DNA from: Gammaproteobacteria bacterium
GTDB lineage: Bacteria; Pseudomonadota; Gammaproteobacteria; Pseudomonadales; Azotimanducaceae
Assembly: GCA_028824555.1 (NCBI GenBank)
Contig: JAPPDJ010000096.1
Location: 39,884-103,883, forward strand
Direction of reading: 5' to 3'
Length of the DNA: 64,000 bases
The notes beneath the pieces are model-generated. The model worked only from the letters and a program-made list of their open reading frames with translations. It searched no databases and had not been told where the DNA came from. Every line of letters begins with the position of its first letter. The first letter of the stretch is position 1. Made by a program: the position numbers and the translations under genes. Positions 35,180-45,818 of this stretch are shown one piece after another.

Positions 35180-36666
35180 CGCTTGAAGTCCTCCGGAAAC
35201 CGCTCCATGGCGCTCAGCACGGGTATCGGCGTCATGCCGCCCATTTGGCAGAGGCTGGCGGATTCCATCACCTCGCACAGATCTCGAATCATAGTCAATT
35301 CCCGTGGCCCTGCGCGACCATCGAGAATCGTCTGTATCGTCTCCTTGCCACGCACGGAGCCCAAGCGGCACGGCGTGCATTTGCCGCAAGACTCCACTTC
35401 GCAGAACTTGAAGGCGTAGTGTGCCTGCTCCGCAAGGTCCACCGTGTCGTCGAATACGACGATGCCGCCATGGCCGATGCCGGCGCCGATGTTGGCCATG
35501 GCCTCGTAGGTGAGCGGGGTGTCCAAGTCCTCCTGACCGAGATATGCACCGAGCGGACCGCCAATTTGCACGGCGCGCAACGGCCGGCCAGAGCGGGTGC
35601 CGCCGCCATATCCTTCGACGATTTCCGCCAGCGTGATGCCGAACGGAACCTCGATCAGGCCGCCGCGGAGCACGTTGCCGGCGAGTTGGAAGGCCATCGT
35701 TCCAGTGGAGGGTGCGACTCCAAGTTCGGCGTAGGCGCTGCCGCCGCCCTGCATGATGCCCGGAACAGCGGCATAGGAAATGACGTTGTGAACCACCGTG
35801 GGCTGTCCGAAGAGGCCAGCGATGGCGGGCACCGGTGGCTTGGCGCGAATCTCCCCGCGACGGCCTTCGAGGCTTTCGAGGAGGGACGTTTCCTCGCCAC
35901 AGATGTAGGCGCCGGCGCCGACGAAGAGTTCGAGATCGAAGGTGTGCGCACTGCCGAGGACGCTGTTGCCCAGCATTCCATGCTCGTAGGCACGCTTGAG
36001 GGCCGCGGCGAAAGTGCGTTCCGCGTCCGGGTACTCGGAACGGAGGTAAACGAAGCCTCGCGTGGCGCCCGTGGCGATGGCGGCGATGGCCATGCCTTCG
36101 ATCAGCCGGAATGGGTCGCCTTCGAGCAGCAAGCGGTCCGCAAAGGTGCCGGAGTCCCCTTCGTCAGCGTTGCAGACAAGGTACTTCTGCTCGGCGGGGG
36201 TGTCGCGTACGGTGCGCCACTTGATGTGGGCAGGAAAGCCAGCGCCGCCGCGACCGCGCAGGCCCGAGGTTTCGATCTCGTCGATGAGGGCGGTGGGAGC
36301 CGCATCGAGACGGGACTCGAGGGCGACCGTCGGCGGCAAGGCCAGAGGATGATCGGTGCCGCAGCGGTCGAAGACGACGCGGTGCTGGCCGGCGAGCCAG
36401 TCGATAGCATCCACGGCGCCGAGGCATTTGGGGTGCGCGTTGCCTTGCTTGAGGACTTCGGGCACGTCGTCGGCCGTGACGTTGCGCCAGGCGGTGCGGC
36501 TGCCGGTGTCGTCGGCCATCTCCACCATCGGCTCGGCCCAGGTAGCCCCACGGGAGCCTGTGCGCACAACGTCCAACCCGGCTGCGGCAAAATCCTCGGC
36601 AACCGCATCGGCACCACAGGCAACTGCGGAGACGTCCTGGGGAATGTGGACCCGGGTGTTAGCCAT
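35176..36666 (-). CDS. fdsB: NAD-dependent formate dehydrogenase, beta subunit (NuoF-like)
   Basis: 496 residues. It carries FMN and the NAD site and reduces NAD+ with electrons from FdsA. The N-terminal about 110 residues are a thioredoxin-like extension; the NuoF core follows, with GLRGRGGAGFPAHIKW (NADH-binding glycine-rich loop), YLVCNADEGDSGTF, GAGAYICGEETSLLESLEG (FMN region) and the 4Fe-4S motif ESCGKCTPCRLG. It lies 6 bp after fdsG and overlaps fdsA. Confidence 0.95.
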   Translation of the reverse strand: MANTRVHIPQDVSAVACGADAVAEDFAAAGLDVVRTGSRGATWAEPMVEMADDTGSRTAWRNVTADDVPEVLKQGNAHPKCLGAVDAIDWLAGQHRVVFDRCGTDHPLALPPTVALESRLDAAPTALIDEIETSGLRGRGGAGFPAHIKWRTVRDTPAEQKYLVCNADEGDSGTFADRLLLEGDPFRLIEGMAIAAIATGATRGFVYLRSEYPDAERTFAAALKRAYEHGMLGNSVLGSAHTFDLELFVGAGAYICGEETSLLESLEGRRGEIRAKPPVPAIAGLFGQPTVVHNVISYAAVPGIMQGGGSAYAELGVAPSTGTMAFQLAGNVLRGGLIEVPFGITLAEIVEGYGGGTRSGRPLRAVQIGGPLGAYLGQEDLDTPLTYEAMANIGAGIGHGGIVVFDDTVDLAEQAHYAFKFCEVESCGKCTPCRLGSVRGKETIQTILDGRAGPRELTMIRDLCEVMESASLCQMGGMTPIPVLSAMERFPEDFKR

Positions 36667-36672
36667 TGCGAC

Positions 36673-37134
36673 TCATGGTGAACCAGCCTCGCCGAGCAGG
36701 TCGAGCGCCGAGTCCAGATCGAGTTCATCGGCATGGGTGAAGGGCCGTTCGTTGACCGTGAAGGCGGGCCCTTGTGCGCAAAGACCAAGGCAATACACGG
36801 CCTCGATGCTCGCCTGTTCGTTCTGCTCGCCGAGGGGGATGCCAAGCCGCTCCTCCACCGCCCGCGTGAATCGCCGCCCGCCGACGGCCTGACAAGCCTC
36901 TGCTTGACAGATTCGCACGCGCAGCGCTGCCGGTGGGTGGGTCTTCAGGTCCTCATAGAAGCTCACGATTCCGCGCACATCGGCACGACTGATGTTGAAC
37001 ACATCCGCCACCACCCGCTGATCGTCCTCGGACACAAAACCCTGTTCGAGCACGACTTCGCGAAGCGCCTGCAACACGCCCCCGACGCGCCCTACGTGGC
37101 GCCCGGCGACCGACCGAATCTCTCGCTCAACCAT
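36673..37134 (-). CDS. fdsG: NAD-dependent formate dehydrogenase, gamma subunit (NuoE-like)
   Basis: 153 residues with a thioredoxin-fold 2Fe-2S domain. The four ligands are visible as CQAEAC (C-x4-C) and CLGLC (C-x3-C), the NuoE spacing. It starts the operon fdsG-fdsB-fdsA-fdhD-mobA. The small fdsD subunit gene known from some Fds operons is not found; fdhD directly follows fdsA. A hairpin repeat lies upstream of the start at about 37176-37195. Confidence 0.94.
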   Translation of the reverse strand: MVEREIRSVAGRHVGRVGGVLQALREVVLEQGFVSEDDQRVVADVFNISRADVRGIVSFYEDLKTHPPAALRVRICQAEACQAVGGRRFTRAVEERLGIPLGEQNEQASIEAVYCLGLCAQGPAFTVNERPFTHADELDLDSALDLLGEAGSP

Positions 37135-37220
37135 CGGACGATACTAGCAGTCCGCGCCAGCGAACTGCCGACGCACCCTTCAGGGCGTGCTGGCAGCCTA
37201 CCGGACTTTGATGGGCGGGC

Positions 37221-37249
37221 CCTCGGAGGGAAGGCATTCTGCCTTCCCT
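37221..37249. repeat. Solo inverted-repeat element between fdsG and mutS
   Basis: gggaaggcattctgccttcc with one more c forms 9-bp arms around a 3-base loop (37228-37248). It is followed by gcgcgccctctggcgcgc, a second hairpin. The 5' flank cctcgga also precedes the copy at 58342. A paired right arm, as seen in other copies, is missing. Confidence 0.65.
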
Positions 37250-37310
37250 GCGCGCCCTCTGGCGCGCTGACCGCGCCAGCGATAGAGGATCAAGCCGCTT
37301 GGGCTGGCTC

Positions 37311-39956
37311 CTAGCCGTCGGCGTTGTTCTCGTCGTCGGCTAGGTGGCGCAGTTCGTAAAGGGCGGTCAGCGCCTCTCGCGGTGTGAGCGCGTCGGGGTC
37401 CAGGGCTCGCAGTTGCACCAGGGCCTCGTGAGTTGGGGGCGGGCGGGTAGAGAAGAGGTCGGGCTGGCGTGCGGAGGCGAGGAGTCGGGTCTCCAGGTCC
37501 TGCAGATGTTTCCTTGCGGCCGCCAACACCGCTTGCGGCAGGCCGGCGAGCTTTGCCACCTGAATGCCGTAGCTCTGGTTTGCGGGGCCGTCGCGCACTG
37601 CGTGCAGGAACACCACCTCGCCACGATGTTCGGTGGCGTCGAGATGCACATTGGCGACGGTGGCGATGTCGTCGGCGAGCGCCGTCAGCTCGAAGTAGTG
37701 CGTCGCGAACAGGGCGAAGGCGCCGATGCGACGGGCGATGTGGTCGGCGATGGCCCATGCGAGGGCGAGGCCATCGTAGGTGCTGGTGCCGCGACCGATT
37801 TCGTCGAGCAGGACGAGGCTTTTTGGGGTTGCGTTGTGGAGAATGTTCGCAGCTTCCGTCATTTCCACCATGAAGGTTGAGCGGCCGCCGACGAGGTCGT
37901 CCGCGGCGCCGATGCGCGTGAAAATGCGGTCCACCGGGCCGATCACCGCTGCCTGTGCCGGCACGAAGCTGCCGCAGTGGGCCAGGAGCGTGATGAGCGC
38001 CGCTTGGCGCATGAAGGTGGATTTGCCGCCCATGTTGGGGCCGGTGACGACCAGCATCCGGCGGCTCGCCGTCAGTTCTAGGTCGTTCGGCACAAAGGGC
38101 GTTGCGAGCGCGGCTTCCACCACCGGGTGGCGACCGCCGGTGATCGAGATGCCCAGCTCGTCGCTGAGTTGCGGGCGTGCAAAGTCTCGCCGTTCGGCAA
38201 CGGCCGCGAACGACGCCAGCACGTCGAGCCGCGCCAGCGCCTTGGCCGTCACGCGCAATTTCGGCAGGCCCTCGCGGAGGCGTTCGAGCAGCCGCTCGTA
38301 CAGCGCCCGCTCCAGCTTCAGCGCTCGTGCCTGCGCCGTGAGGGCTTCGTCCTCGAAGGACTTGAGCTCAGGCGTGATGTAACGCTCCACGTTCTTCAGC
38401 GTCTGGCGGCGAATGTACTCGGCCGGCACGGCGTCGGTGGCGGCGCGACCTGCCTCGATGTAGTAGCCGTGGACGCGGTTGTATCCGACCTTTAGCGTCG
38501 CGATGCCGGTGCGCTCCCGCTCGCGTGCCTCGAGGTTCGCCAGCCACTCGGCCGAGTGCTGCGTCAGAGCTCGGAGTCGATCCAGTTCCTCGTCATGGCC
38601 GGCGGCGATGAAGCCGCCTTCGCGAATCGTCGCCGGTGGCGAAGCAATCAGCGTCCGCTCCAGCAGTTCCCGCTCGCGCTCGGTGTTCGGGAGCTCCGCG
38701 AAACGACGCTTGATGTCGTCGTCCGGAACGCGAAACACCGTGTCGCGTATGTTCGGCAAGGACTCGAGGCCGTGGCGCAAACGCCCTAGATCGCGTGGCG
38801 ATGCGTTGCCGAGGGCGACCCGACCAACGATGCGTTCCATATCGCCTACCGGACGCAAGTCGGGCGCGAGCGCCTCGAAGGCACGTCGTTCTCGAAGCGC
38901 GGCCACGGTGCCTTGCCGCGTGGCGGCTCGTTCGCGTACGGCGCAAGGGGCGTTCAGCCACTCCCGCAGCAAGCGCGCGCCCATCGCCGTGACGGTTTGG
39001 TTCATCACGGCAAACAGCGTCGCGTTGGTCGATCCGTCGCTGCGCCGGTCGATCTCGAGGTTGCTGCGCGTGCGCGCGTCCATGACGATCGCCTCGCCGC
39101 TCGCAACCTTTTCCACGCGGTCCACGAAATGGAGGTCCTGACAGCGTGCTGCCTGCGCGTAGCGCAGCACGGCGGCGGCAGCGCCGACCGAGGGTTCACC
39201 GCCTTCGAGGTCAAATGCTGCGAGGTCGTTGGTGCCGAAATGGTCCGTCAGGCGCCGCAAGGCGATGCCGGGCTCGAAGTCCAGCGCCGCCACGTGCTTG
39301 CAGGGCGCGCCGGCGAGGGCGGGAGCGCCTTCCGGGAGCAGCACTTCGAGGGGTCGAATGCGTTCGATTTCTGCCGCGATCTCCATCTCGCTCCGGGCAT
39401 CGGCCACGCGAAACACCCCGGATGCGAGGTTGAGCCAAGCGATGCCAAAGCGCTCGCCAACGGCATTGACGCCAGCGAGGACGCTGTCGGCGTCCGCCGG
39501 CAGGAGATTCTCTTCCGCCAGGGTGCCGGGCGTGACCAGGCGCTGCACCTCGCGTTCGACAGGTCCGCGGCTGGTCGCGGGGTCGCCCACTTGCTCGCAG
39601 ATCGCCACGTTGCGGCCGAGTTCCACGAGGCGCTTGAGGTAGTTGTCCACCGCATGAAACGGCACGCCGCACATGGGAATCGGCTCGCCGTCCGATTTGC
39701 CGCGACTGGTCAGGGTAATGTCGAGAAGCTCGGCGGCTTCCCGTGCGTCGTCGAAGAAGAGCTCGTAGAAATCGCCCATGCGGTAGAACAGGAGGGCGTC
39801 GGGAAACTGCTCCTTGAAGCCGAGGTACTGCACCATCATGGGGGTCAGCCGACCCGCAGCGGCCCCGGCTTTTGCGCGGGGTTCCTCGGTTGCGGAGACA
39901 TCGGCGGCGGGCATTGGCGGAATTGTAATGGCACCAATTTGTGCGTCATGTGCCAT
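37311..39956 (-). CDS. mutS: DNA mismatch repair protein MutS
   Basis: 881 residues. MutS recognises mispaired bases and recruits MutL. The N-terminal mismatch domain has [20 protein letters not shown], then [15 protein letters not shown], with the F-x-E in FYELF replaced by the related GDFYE motif as in E. coli. The C-terminal ATPase has [13 protein letters not shown] (Walker A), [14 protein letters not shown] (Walker B) and ATHYFEL. Length is close to that of E. coli MutS. It is divergent from recA across about 200 bp. Confidence 0.97.
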   Translation of the reverse strand: MAHDAQIGAITIPPMPAADVSATEEPRAKAGAAAGRLTPMMVQYLGFKEQFPDALLFYRMGDFYELFFDDAREAAELLDITLTSRGKSDGEPIPMCGVPFHAVDNYLKRLVELGRNVAICEQVGDPATSRGPVEREVQRLVTPGTLAEENLLPADADSVLAGVNAVGERFGIAWLNLASGVFRVADARSEMEIAAEIERIRPLEVLLPEGAPALAGAPCKHVAALDFEPGIALRRLTDHFGTNDLAAFDLEGGEPSVGAAAAVLRYAQAARCQDLHFVDRVEKVASGEAIVMDARTRSNLEIDRRSDGSTNATLFAVMNQTVTAMGARLLREWLNAPCAVRERAATRQGTVAALRERRAFEALAPDLRPVGDMERIVGRVALGNASPRDLGRLRHGLESLPNIRDTVFRVPDDDIKRRFAELPNTERERELLERTLIASPPATIREGGFIAAGHDEELDRLRALTQHSAEWLANLEARERERTGIATLKVGYNRVHGYYIEAGRAATDAVPAEYIRRQTLKNVERYITPELKSFEDEALTAQARALKLERALYERLLERLREGLPKLRVTAKALARLDVLASFAAVAERRDFARPQLSDELGISITGGRHPVVEAALATPFVPNDLELTASRRMLVVTGPNMGGKSTFMRQAALITLLAHCGSFVPAQAAVIGPVDRIFTRIGAADDLVGGRSTFMVEMTEAANILHNATPKSLVLLDEIGRGTSTYDGLALAWAIADHIARRIGAFALFATHYFELTALADDIATVANVHLDATEHRGEVVFLHAVRDGPANQSYGIQVAKLAGLPQAVLAAARKHLQDLETRLLASARQPDLFSTRPPPTHEALVQLRALDPDALTPREALTALYELRHLADDENNADG

Positions 39957-40007
39957 GGAGCGTGTGCGAAATGGCGCTTTTTTCGAGCGGTGGGTTGACT
40001 ACCGAAA

Positions 40008-40023
40008 CTGATTGAACATACAG
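40008..40023. promoter_or_regulatory. LexA (SOS) box upstream of recA
   Basis: CTG-ATTGAACATA-CAG fits the CTG-N10-CAG consensus, extended on the right by TA as in ACAGTA. It lies 139 bp before the recA start and 52 bp beyond the mutS start, so recA is probably SOS-controlled; an effect on mutS is possible but less likely. Confidence 0.8.
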
Positions 40024-40161
40024 TATTGGGCAGCGGTGACACAACGGCGAAACAGAGCACTGCGACGGAGCAGTGAAAGGCGGCGGACCGGTGGCTGACT
40101 TGCGAGTGAGACTAAAGAGCAGACGAGGGCAGGCGGCGGCAAGCCCCAGGAGTGAAGCGAC

Positions 40162-41259
40162 TTGAACACACGCAGTGCGGGTTCGGACAAAGATGCGGAC
40201 AAGGGGCGGGACCGGGCTCTCAATGCAGCCCTGTCGCAAATCGAGCGCCAGTTCGGCAAGGGCTCGGTCATGCGGCTTGGGGAGCGCGAACTCGAGGCCA
40301 TTCCTGCCGTTTCCACCGGTTCGCTTGGGCTCGACATCGCCCTCGGCATCGGCGGGCTGCCGCGCGGGCGGGTGGTGGAGATCTACGGGCCCGAGTCGTC
40401 GGGCAAGACGACTCTGACGCTGCAGGTGATCGCCGAGGCGCAGAAGGACGGAGGAACGTGCGCGTTCATCGATGCCGAGCACGCCCTCGATCCGATCTAC
40501 GCTGAATCCCTTGGCGTCAAAACCGATGACCTCTTGGTGTCGCAGCCGGACACCGGCGAGCAGGCGCTGGAAATCTGCGACATGATCGTGCGTTCGGGCG
40601 CGGTGGATGTCGTCATCGTGGACTCCGTGGCCGCCCTCACGCCGCGCGCCGAGATCGAAGGGGAGATGGGCGACGCCCACGTGGGCTTGCAGGCGCGACT
40701 GATGAGCCAGGCGCTCAGGAAGATGACGGCCAACATCAAGAACTCCAACACGCTGGTGATCTTCACGAACCAGATCCGCATGAAGATCGGTGTGATGTTC
40801 GGTTCGCCCGAAACCACCACCGGCGGCAATGCGCTCAAGTTCTACTCGTCGGTGCGACTCGACATCCGCCGCATCGGCGCCGTCAAGGAAGGCGACGAGG
40901 TGGTGGGCAACGAGACCCGCGTGAAAGTGGTGAAAAACAAGGTGGCGCCGCCGTTCAAGCAGGCGGAGTTCCAGATCCTCTACGGGCGCGGTTCGCACCG
41001 AAATGGCGAGATCATCGAGCTCGGCGTCAATCAGGGCATCATCGAGAAGTCCGGTGCCTGGTACAGCTACCGCGACGAGCGCATCGGCCAAGGCAAGCGC
41101 AATGCCGCCGCCTGGCTCGACGAGAATCCCGAACGATGCGCGGAAATCGAAGGGGTAATTCGCACGCGGCTGCTGCCGGATCGACGCCGTGACGCGACGA
41201 ACGCCGGCAATGGCGCAGACGAGGCAGACGCTGCGGCGGTCACCACGGCGCTGCGTTGA
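40162..41259 (+). CDS. recA: Recombinase RecA
   Basis: 365 residues. It forms filaments on single-stranded DNA, drives strand exchange and stimulates LexA cleavage. It has [17 protein letters not shown] (Walker A), [16 protein letters not shown] (Walker B), loop L2 region [16 protein letters not shown] and [13 protein letters not shown]. The chosen TTG at 40162 follows AGGAG by eight bases and gives a normal-length product. The start of the conserved core is [20 protein letters not shown]. recX follows with an overlapping stop/start. Confidence 0.98.
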   Translation: MNTRSAGSDKDADKGRDRALNAALSQIERQFGKGSVMRLGERELEAIPAVSTGSLGLDIALGIGGLPRGRVVEIYGPESSGKTTLTLQVIAEAQKDGGTCAFIDAEHALDPIYAESLGVKTDDLLVSQPDTGEQALEICDMIVRSGAVDVVIVDSVAALTPRAEIEGEMGDAHVGLQARLMSQALRKMTANIKNSNTLVIFTNQIRMKIGVMFGSPETTTGGNALKFYSSVRLDIRRIGAVKEGDEVVGNETRVKVVKNKVAPPFKQAEFQILYGRGSHRNGEIIELGVNQGIIEKSGAWYSYRDERIGQGKRNAAAWLDENPERCAEIEGVIRTRLLPDRRRDATNAGNGADEADAAAVTTALR

Positions 41260-41690
41260 CAGAGGCCGTCCGCGCGCAAGCCGTGCGCCTTCTGGCTCGA
41301 CGGGAACACTCCCGGGTGGAACTCGCTCGCAAGCTCGAGGCCAAGGGGCACGGCAGCGACGTGGCGAAGCGGGTGGTGAGCGAACTCGCATGCCAAGGCC
41401 TGCAGAGCGACCGCCGCTTCACGGACGCTTTCGTCCGCTCCCGCATCGGGCGGGGCCAGGGCGAGAGGAAGATCCGCGCCGACCTGCACTCCCGCGGCAT
41501 CGACGACACCACCGCAGATCCGTTCATGGCGGACGTCCCTTGGATCGAAATTGCCACCGAGGCGCTCCACAAGCGCTTCTCGGAGCCGCCGGCAGACCGC
41601 AATGAGTGGGCCCGCAGGGCCCGCTTCCTGGCCGGCCGCGGCTTCCCGTCGGATATCGTCGCCACGGCCATCGGCAACGCACCTCGATAG
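41256..41690 (+). CDS. recX: Regulatory protein RecX
   Basis: 144 residues of three-helix repeats ([20 protein letters not shown], then [20 protein letters not shown] and [19 protein letters not shown]). RecX caps RecA filaments and limits their growth. The TTG start at 41256 overlaps the recA stop by four bases, so translation is coupled. Direct tandem repeats follow immediately after its stop. Confidence 0.9.
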   Translation: MTEAVRAQAVRLLARREHSRVELARKLEAKGHGSDVAKRVVSELACQGLQSDRRFTDAFVRSRIGRGQGERKIRADLHSRGIDDTTADPFMADVPWIEIATEALHKRFSEPPADRNEWARRARFLAGRGFPSDIVATAIGNAPR

Positions 41691-41693
41691 GCG

Positions 41694-41762
41694 GCCAACG
41701 CGCTCGCAGAGCGCGCCAACGCGCTCGCAGAGCGCGCCAACGCGCTCGCAGAGCGCGCCAAC
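41694..41762. repeat. Three tandem 21-bp repeats between recX and alaS
   Basis: gccaacgcgctcgcagagcg with one more c is repeated exactly at 41694-41714, 41715-41735 and 41736-41756, with a partial copy (gccaac) after. Each unit contains the inverted pair gcgctcgc/agagcgc-like, so hairpins are possible. It lies just after the recX stop codon. Confidence 0.85.
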
Positions 41763-41916
41763 ACGGGCGACGATGCGCCGCCCGCGGCTACGAAGGCCAT
41801 GGATCGCACCCCCTTCGCGCTGGCGTCCGGGTGACCCGCATCGCGGAATGCTGCACAATTCGCGGTTCCCTGACGCCCTGCCAGCGTCTTTCCCCTTGTC
41901 GTTTCGTGCGAGAGCC

Positions 41917-44544
41917 ATGCAAACCAACGAGATTCGCAGCGCGTACCTAGATTTCTTCGCCGAGCGCGGGCACCGCGTTTGTGCGTCGAGTTCGCTCGTG
42001 CCGGCGAACGATCCGACCTTGCTGTTCACCAATGCCGGCATGAACCAGTTCAAGGATGCGTTGGCGGGGCGCGAGTCTCGCGGCTACCGGCGGGCGGTGT
42101 CCGCGCAGCGTTGCGTGCGTGCTGGGGGCAAGCACAACGACCTGGAGAACGTCGGCTACACGGCGCGGCACCACACGTTCTTCGAGATGCTTGGCAACTT
42201 CAGCTTTGGCGATTACTTCAAGGACGACGCCATACGCTGGGCGTGGGAGTTCGTCACCGGCACGCTTGGCTTCGACGCTGACCGACTCTGGGTGACGATT
42301 CACCCGGACGACGATCAGGCGCACGCTATCTGGACGGGCGCAATCGGCGTGCCGGCAGATCGAGTCGTGCGGCACGAGGAGAACTTCTGGAGCATGGGGG
42401 ACACGGGGCCGTGCGGTCCCTGCTCGGAGATCTTCTATGACCTTGGTGCCGCCGTTGCTGGCGGCCCCCCTGGCTCTGCCGACGAAGATGGCGATCGCTA
42501 TCTGGAGTTCTGGAACCTCGTCTTTCCCCAGTTCGACCGCTCCGAGGACGGCACACTCGATCCCCTTGACGCCCCCGGGGTGGACACGGGAATGGGCCTC
42601 GAGCGCGTCGCGGCGATCTTGCAGGGCAAGACCAGCAGCTACGAGATTGACCTGTTCCAGGGCTTGATCGCGAGCGCGGCTGAACTCGCCGGCATTCGCC
42701 GAGGCGAAAACGCAGTAACGGAACCATCGCTGCGCGTGATTGCGGATCACATCCGGGCGTCGGCGTTCCTGATTGCGGACGGTGTGCTGCCCAGCAACGA
42801 GGATCGCGGCTACGTTCTCCGCCGGATCATCCGTCGTGCCTTGCGACACGGACACAAGCTCGGCATCCGCGAGCCGTTCTTCCATCGCTTGGTGCGCCCG
42901 CTGCGTGAGGCAATGGGCGATGCCCACCCCGTGCTAGGCGAGCGTCAGAAGATCGTCGAAGAGGCGCTCGCGGATGAGGAGCAGCGCTTCGCCACCACCC
43001 TCGCGCAGGGGATGGCGCTGCTCAGCCGTTGCATCGAGGAACTGGACGGGAAAGTCATCCCGGGCGACGTCGTGTTCCGCCTCTATGACACCTTTGGCTT
43101 TCCGGCGGATCTCACCGCCGATGTCGCCCGCGAAAGCGGCCTCGGCATCGACCAAGCGGGATTCGACCGGCTGATGGAGGAACAGCGAGCGCGCGGGCGT
43201 GCCGCGTCCGGGCGCTTCGGCGCCGACATCGGCCAACGCATTCGGGTGGATTCGACGGTGAACTTCCAGGGCTACGATGGGCCGGAAGGCAGCGGGCGTG
43301 TGGTTGGTCTTTTCCAGGGCGACGATGCCGTGGAGCAGATCGATGCCGAAGGTGGCGGCGCAGGCGACGCCATTGTCGTGCTCGACGCCACGCCCTTCTA
43401 CGCCGAAGCCGGCGGCCAGGTGGGCGACCGTGGCCGTCTCGAAGGCGAAGCGGGCCTGTTCGACGTGCGTGACACCACCCGAGCCGGAGATCAGCACCTG
43501 CATCACGGCAAGCTGGTGCATGGTCGGTTGCGTGTGGGCGACGTCGTCGTGGCAGCCATTGATGCCCCACGCCGGCAGGCTATCGCCTGCAACCATTCCG
43601 CCACCCACCTCCTGCACGCGGCTTTGCGCGAGGTGCTGGGCCCGCATGTGGAGCAGCGCGGTTCCTTGGTTGCGGATGACCGGCTGCGGTTCGACTTCAC
43701 CCATCCCAAGCCCGTTGCCGCCGCCGAGCAACGTCGCATTGAGGCTATCGTCAACGAGCGCATCCGCGAAAACTCGCGGGTTCAGACCCGCGTCACGACG
43801 TTCGACGACGCCGTCGCCGCCGGCGCAATGGCCCTCTTTGGCGAGAAGTACGGCGACAGCGTGCGACTGCTGACGATGGGCGGGGCTTTCTCGGTCGAGC
43901 TCTGCGGCGGCACGCACGTTAGCCGCACGGGCGACATTGGCCTCTTAAGGCTCGTCTCGGAAACCGGCATCGCCGCGGGCGTGCGGCGCGTCGAGGCACT
44001 CACCGGGGCGCGTGCACTCGACTGGATCGACGATACCGACGAGCGGCTCGCAGAGGTTGCATCCTTGGTGCGGGGCAATCGTGACGACGTTCAGGACAAG
44101 GTGCAGCAGCTCGTCGAACAGAACCGCGCCTTGCGCAAGGAAATCGAGGCGTTGCGAACGTCGCAGTCGGCCAATCGCGCCTCCGACCTCGAACGGGACG
44201 CGGTGCTGGTCGATGGCGTCAAGGTGGTGGCGGCGACGGTGGACGCCGAGGGCAAGGCGCAACTCGCCATGCTGGACTCTCTGAAGCAGCGACTTGGCAG
44301 TTGCGTGATCGTGCTGGGCCACGCTGGCGAGCGCGTCAGCCTGATCGCCGGCGTGTCCAAGGACCTCACCGAACGGGTTACCGCTGGCGATGCCGTGCGT
44401 TTCGTCGGCGCCGCCGTGGGCGCGAAGGGCGGAGGGCGCCCCGACATGGCCCGGGCCGGGGGCGGCGATCGCCCCGAAGCGCTGCACGGCATTCTTGGCG
44501 ATGTGCCCGAATGGGTGCGCGAGCAGCTTGCCCAAGGCCAGTGA
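41917..44544 (+). CDS. alaS: Alanine-tRNA ligase
   Basis: 875 residues from the ATG at 41917. It charges tRNA-Ala and edits mischarged Ser and Gly. It has the class II catalytic core (MQTNEIRSAYLDFFAERGH, then LLFTNAGMNQFKD), the editing domain with NHSATHLLHAAL and the zinc-binding SVELCGGTHVSRTGD, and the C-terminal DHHA1-type oligomerisation part with GGGRPDMARAGG. Length equals the E. coli enzyme. The order recA-recX-alaS-lysC is as in many gammaproteobacteria. Confidence 0.97.
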   Translation: MQTNEIRSAYLDFFAERGHRVCASSSLVPANDPTLLFTNAGMNQFKDALAGRESRGYRRAVSAQRCVRAGGKHNDLENVGYTARHHTFFEMLGNFSFGDYFKDDAIRWAWEFVTGTLGFDADRLWVTIHPDDDQAHAIWTGAIGVPADRVVRHEENFWSMGDTGPCGPCSEIFYDLGAAVAGGPPGSADEDGDRYLEFWNLVFPQFDRSEDGTLDPLDAPGVDTGMGLERVAAILQGKTSSYEIDLFQGLIASAAELAGIRRGENAVTEPSLRVIADHIRASAFLIADGVLPSNEDRGYVLRRIIRRALRHGHKLGIREPFFHRLVRPLREAMGDAHPVLGERQKIVEEALADEEQRFATTLAQGMALLSRCIEELDGKVIPGDVVFRLYDTFGFPADLTADVARESGLGIDQAGFDRLMEEQRARGRAASGRFGADIGQRIRVDSTVNFQGYDGPEGSGRVVGLFQGDDAVEQIDAEGGGAGDAIVVLDATPFYAEAGGQVGDRGRLEGEAGLFDVRDTTRAGDQHLHHGKLVHGRLRVGDVVVAAIDAPRRQAIACNHSATHLLHAALREVLGPHVEQRGSLVADDRLRFDFTHPKPVAAAEQRRIEAIVNERIRENSRVQTRVTTFDDAVAAGAMALFGEKYGDSVRLLTMGGAFSVELCGGTHVSRTGDIGLLRLVSETGIAAGVRRVEALTGARALDWIDDTDERLAEVASLVRGNRDDVQDKVQQLVEQNRALRKEIEALRTSQSANRASDLERDAVLVDGVKVVAATVDAEGKAQLAMLDSLKQRLGSCVIVLGHAGERVSLIAGVSKDLTERVTAGDAVRFVGAAVGAKGGGRPDMARAGGGDRPEALHGILGDVPEWVREQLAQGQ

Positions 44545-44579
44545 CCGCCGCCGGTTCATGACCGCCCCGTAGAAAGAAA

Positions 44580-45818
44580 ATGGCCTTTTACGTGCAGAAA
44601 TTCGGCGGCACGTCCGTCGGCAGCGTCGAACGCATCAACGCCGTGGCGAACCGGGTGGCCGGCTTCGTGCGCGGCGGCGATCGCGTGGTGGTGGTTGTGT
44701 CCGCCATGAGCGGCGAGACCAACCGGCTCGAAGCGCTAGGTGGCGAGGTCCTGCGCGGGCCTCCGAGCGAAACGCAAGCACGCGAGATGGACGTGCTGCT
44801 CTCGGCGGGAGAACAAGCGTCCATCGCCTTGGTGGCAATGGCCCTCACGCGGCAGGGGTGCCCGGCACGTTCCTACCTTGGCGATCAGGTTCGCATTCGC
44901 ACCGACGCCAACCACATGAAGGCGCGCATCGAGAGCATCGACACCGAATGCCTGCTGGCGGACCTGGATCGCGGCGTCACGCCAGTTGTGGCGGGCTTCC
45001 AGGGCAGGAACGAGAGTGGCGACATCACCACCTTCGGTCGGGGCGCGTCCGACACCACGGCGGTTGCGGTTGCCGCGGCTCTGGGCGTTGACGAGTGCCG
45101 CATCTACACCGACGTGCCGGGAGTCTTCACCGCCGACCCGCGCATCGTCCCGGACGCACGGCGGCTCGACTCCGTGACATTCGAGGAGATGCTGGAGCTT
45201 GCGAGCCTTGGCTCCAAGGTGCTGCACGCTCGCTCGGTGGAGTTTGTCGGTAAGTACGGCGTGCCGATGCGCGTGTTGTCGAGTTTCGAGGAAGGGCTTG
45301 GGACGTTGGTGACGACGGAGGATCAGGACATGGAACAGCCGGTTGTATCGGCCATCGCCCATACTCGCGACGAGGCCAAGCTCACCGTGCAGGGGGTGCC
45401 TGACGTGCCCGGCGTCGCCTCGCGTATCCTGGGCCCCGTGGGCGAAGCGTCAATCGAGGTGGACATGATCGTGCAGAACGTGGGCGCCGACGGGCTCGCC
45501 GATTTCACGTTCACCGTGCGCCGCGCCGACTACGAGCGTGCGCGGGAGATTGTCGAATCGGTGCAGGGCGAATTGGAGGCGAGGGCGGTCACGGGGGACG
45601 ATCGCATCGCCAAGGTCTCGGCGGTCGGGGTGGGGATGCGCTCCCATGCCGGCGTCGCCACGCGCATGTTCGATGCGCTGGCAGCCAAGAACATCAACAT
45701 CCTCATGATCTCCACCTCGGAGATCAAGATTTCGGTCGTGGTGGACGAACACAGCTTGGAAGCTGCGGTCAATGCCATGCACGATGCGTTTGAGCTTGGT
45801 GCCGATGCAACAGCCTGA
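44580..45818 (+). CDS. lysC: Aspartate kinase
   Basis: 412 residues. It phosphorylates aspartate in the first step towards lysine, threonine and methionine. It has FGGTSVGSVERI (kinase start), GFQGRNESGDITTFGRGASD and two ACT domains near the C-terminus (LTVQGVPDVPGVASRILG and KVSAVGVGMRSHAGVATRMF), so feedback control by lysine or threonine is likely. Its ATG follows alaS by 35 bp. csrA, which commonly follows in gammaproteobacteria, is replaced here by a dioxygenase gene. Confidence 0.97.
   Translation: MAFYVQKFGGTSVGSVERINAVANRVAGFVRGGDRVVVVVSAMSGETNRLEALGGEVLRGPPSETQAREMDVLLSAGEQASIALVAMALTRQGCPARSYLGDQVRIRTDANHMKARIESIDTECLLADLDRGVTPVVAGFQGRNESGDITTFGRGASDTTAVAVAAALGVDECRIYTDVPGVFTADPRIVPDARRLDSVTFEEMLELASLGSKVLHARSVEFVGKYGVPMRVLSSFEEGLGTLVTTEDQDMEQPVVSAIAHTRDEAKLTVQGVPDVPGVASRILGPVGEASIEVDMIVQNVGADGLADFTFTVRRADYERAREIVESVQGELEARAVTGDDRIAKVSAVGVGMRSHAGVATRMFDALAAKNINILMISTSEIKISVVVDEHSLEAAVNAMHDAFELGADATA

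Noticed and set aside
32240..35419. Open frame of over 1000 codons on the plus strand
   Set aside because: It is antisense to fdsA, has histidine/valine/glycine-rich shadow composition and no family likeness; long antisense frames are common in high-GC genes.
35143..36681. Open frame of about 500 codons on the plus strand
   Set aside because: Antisense shadow of fdsB.
41694..41762. CRISPR array
   Set aside because: The repeats are directly adjacent with no unique spacers, and no cas genes are present in the window.
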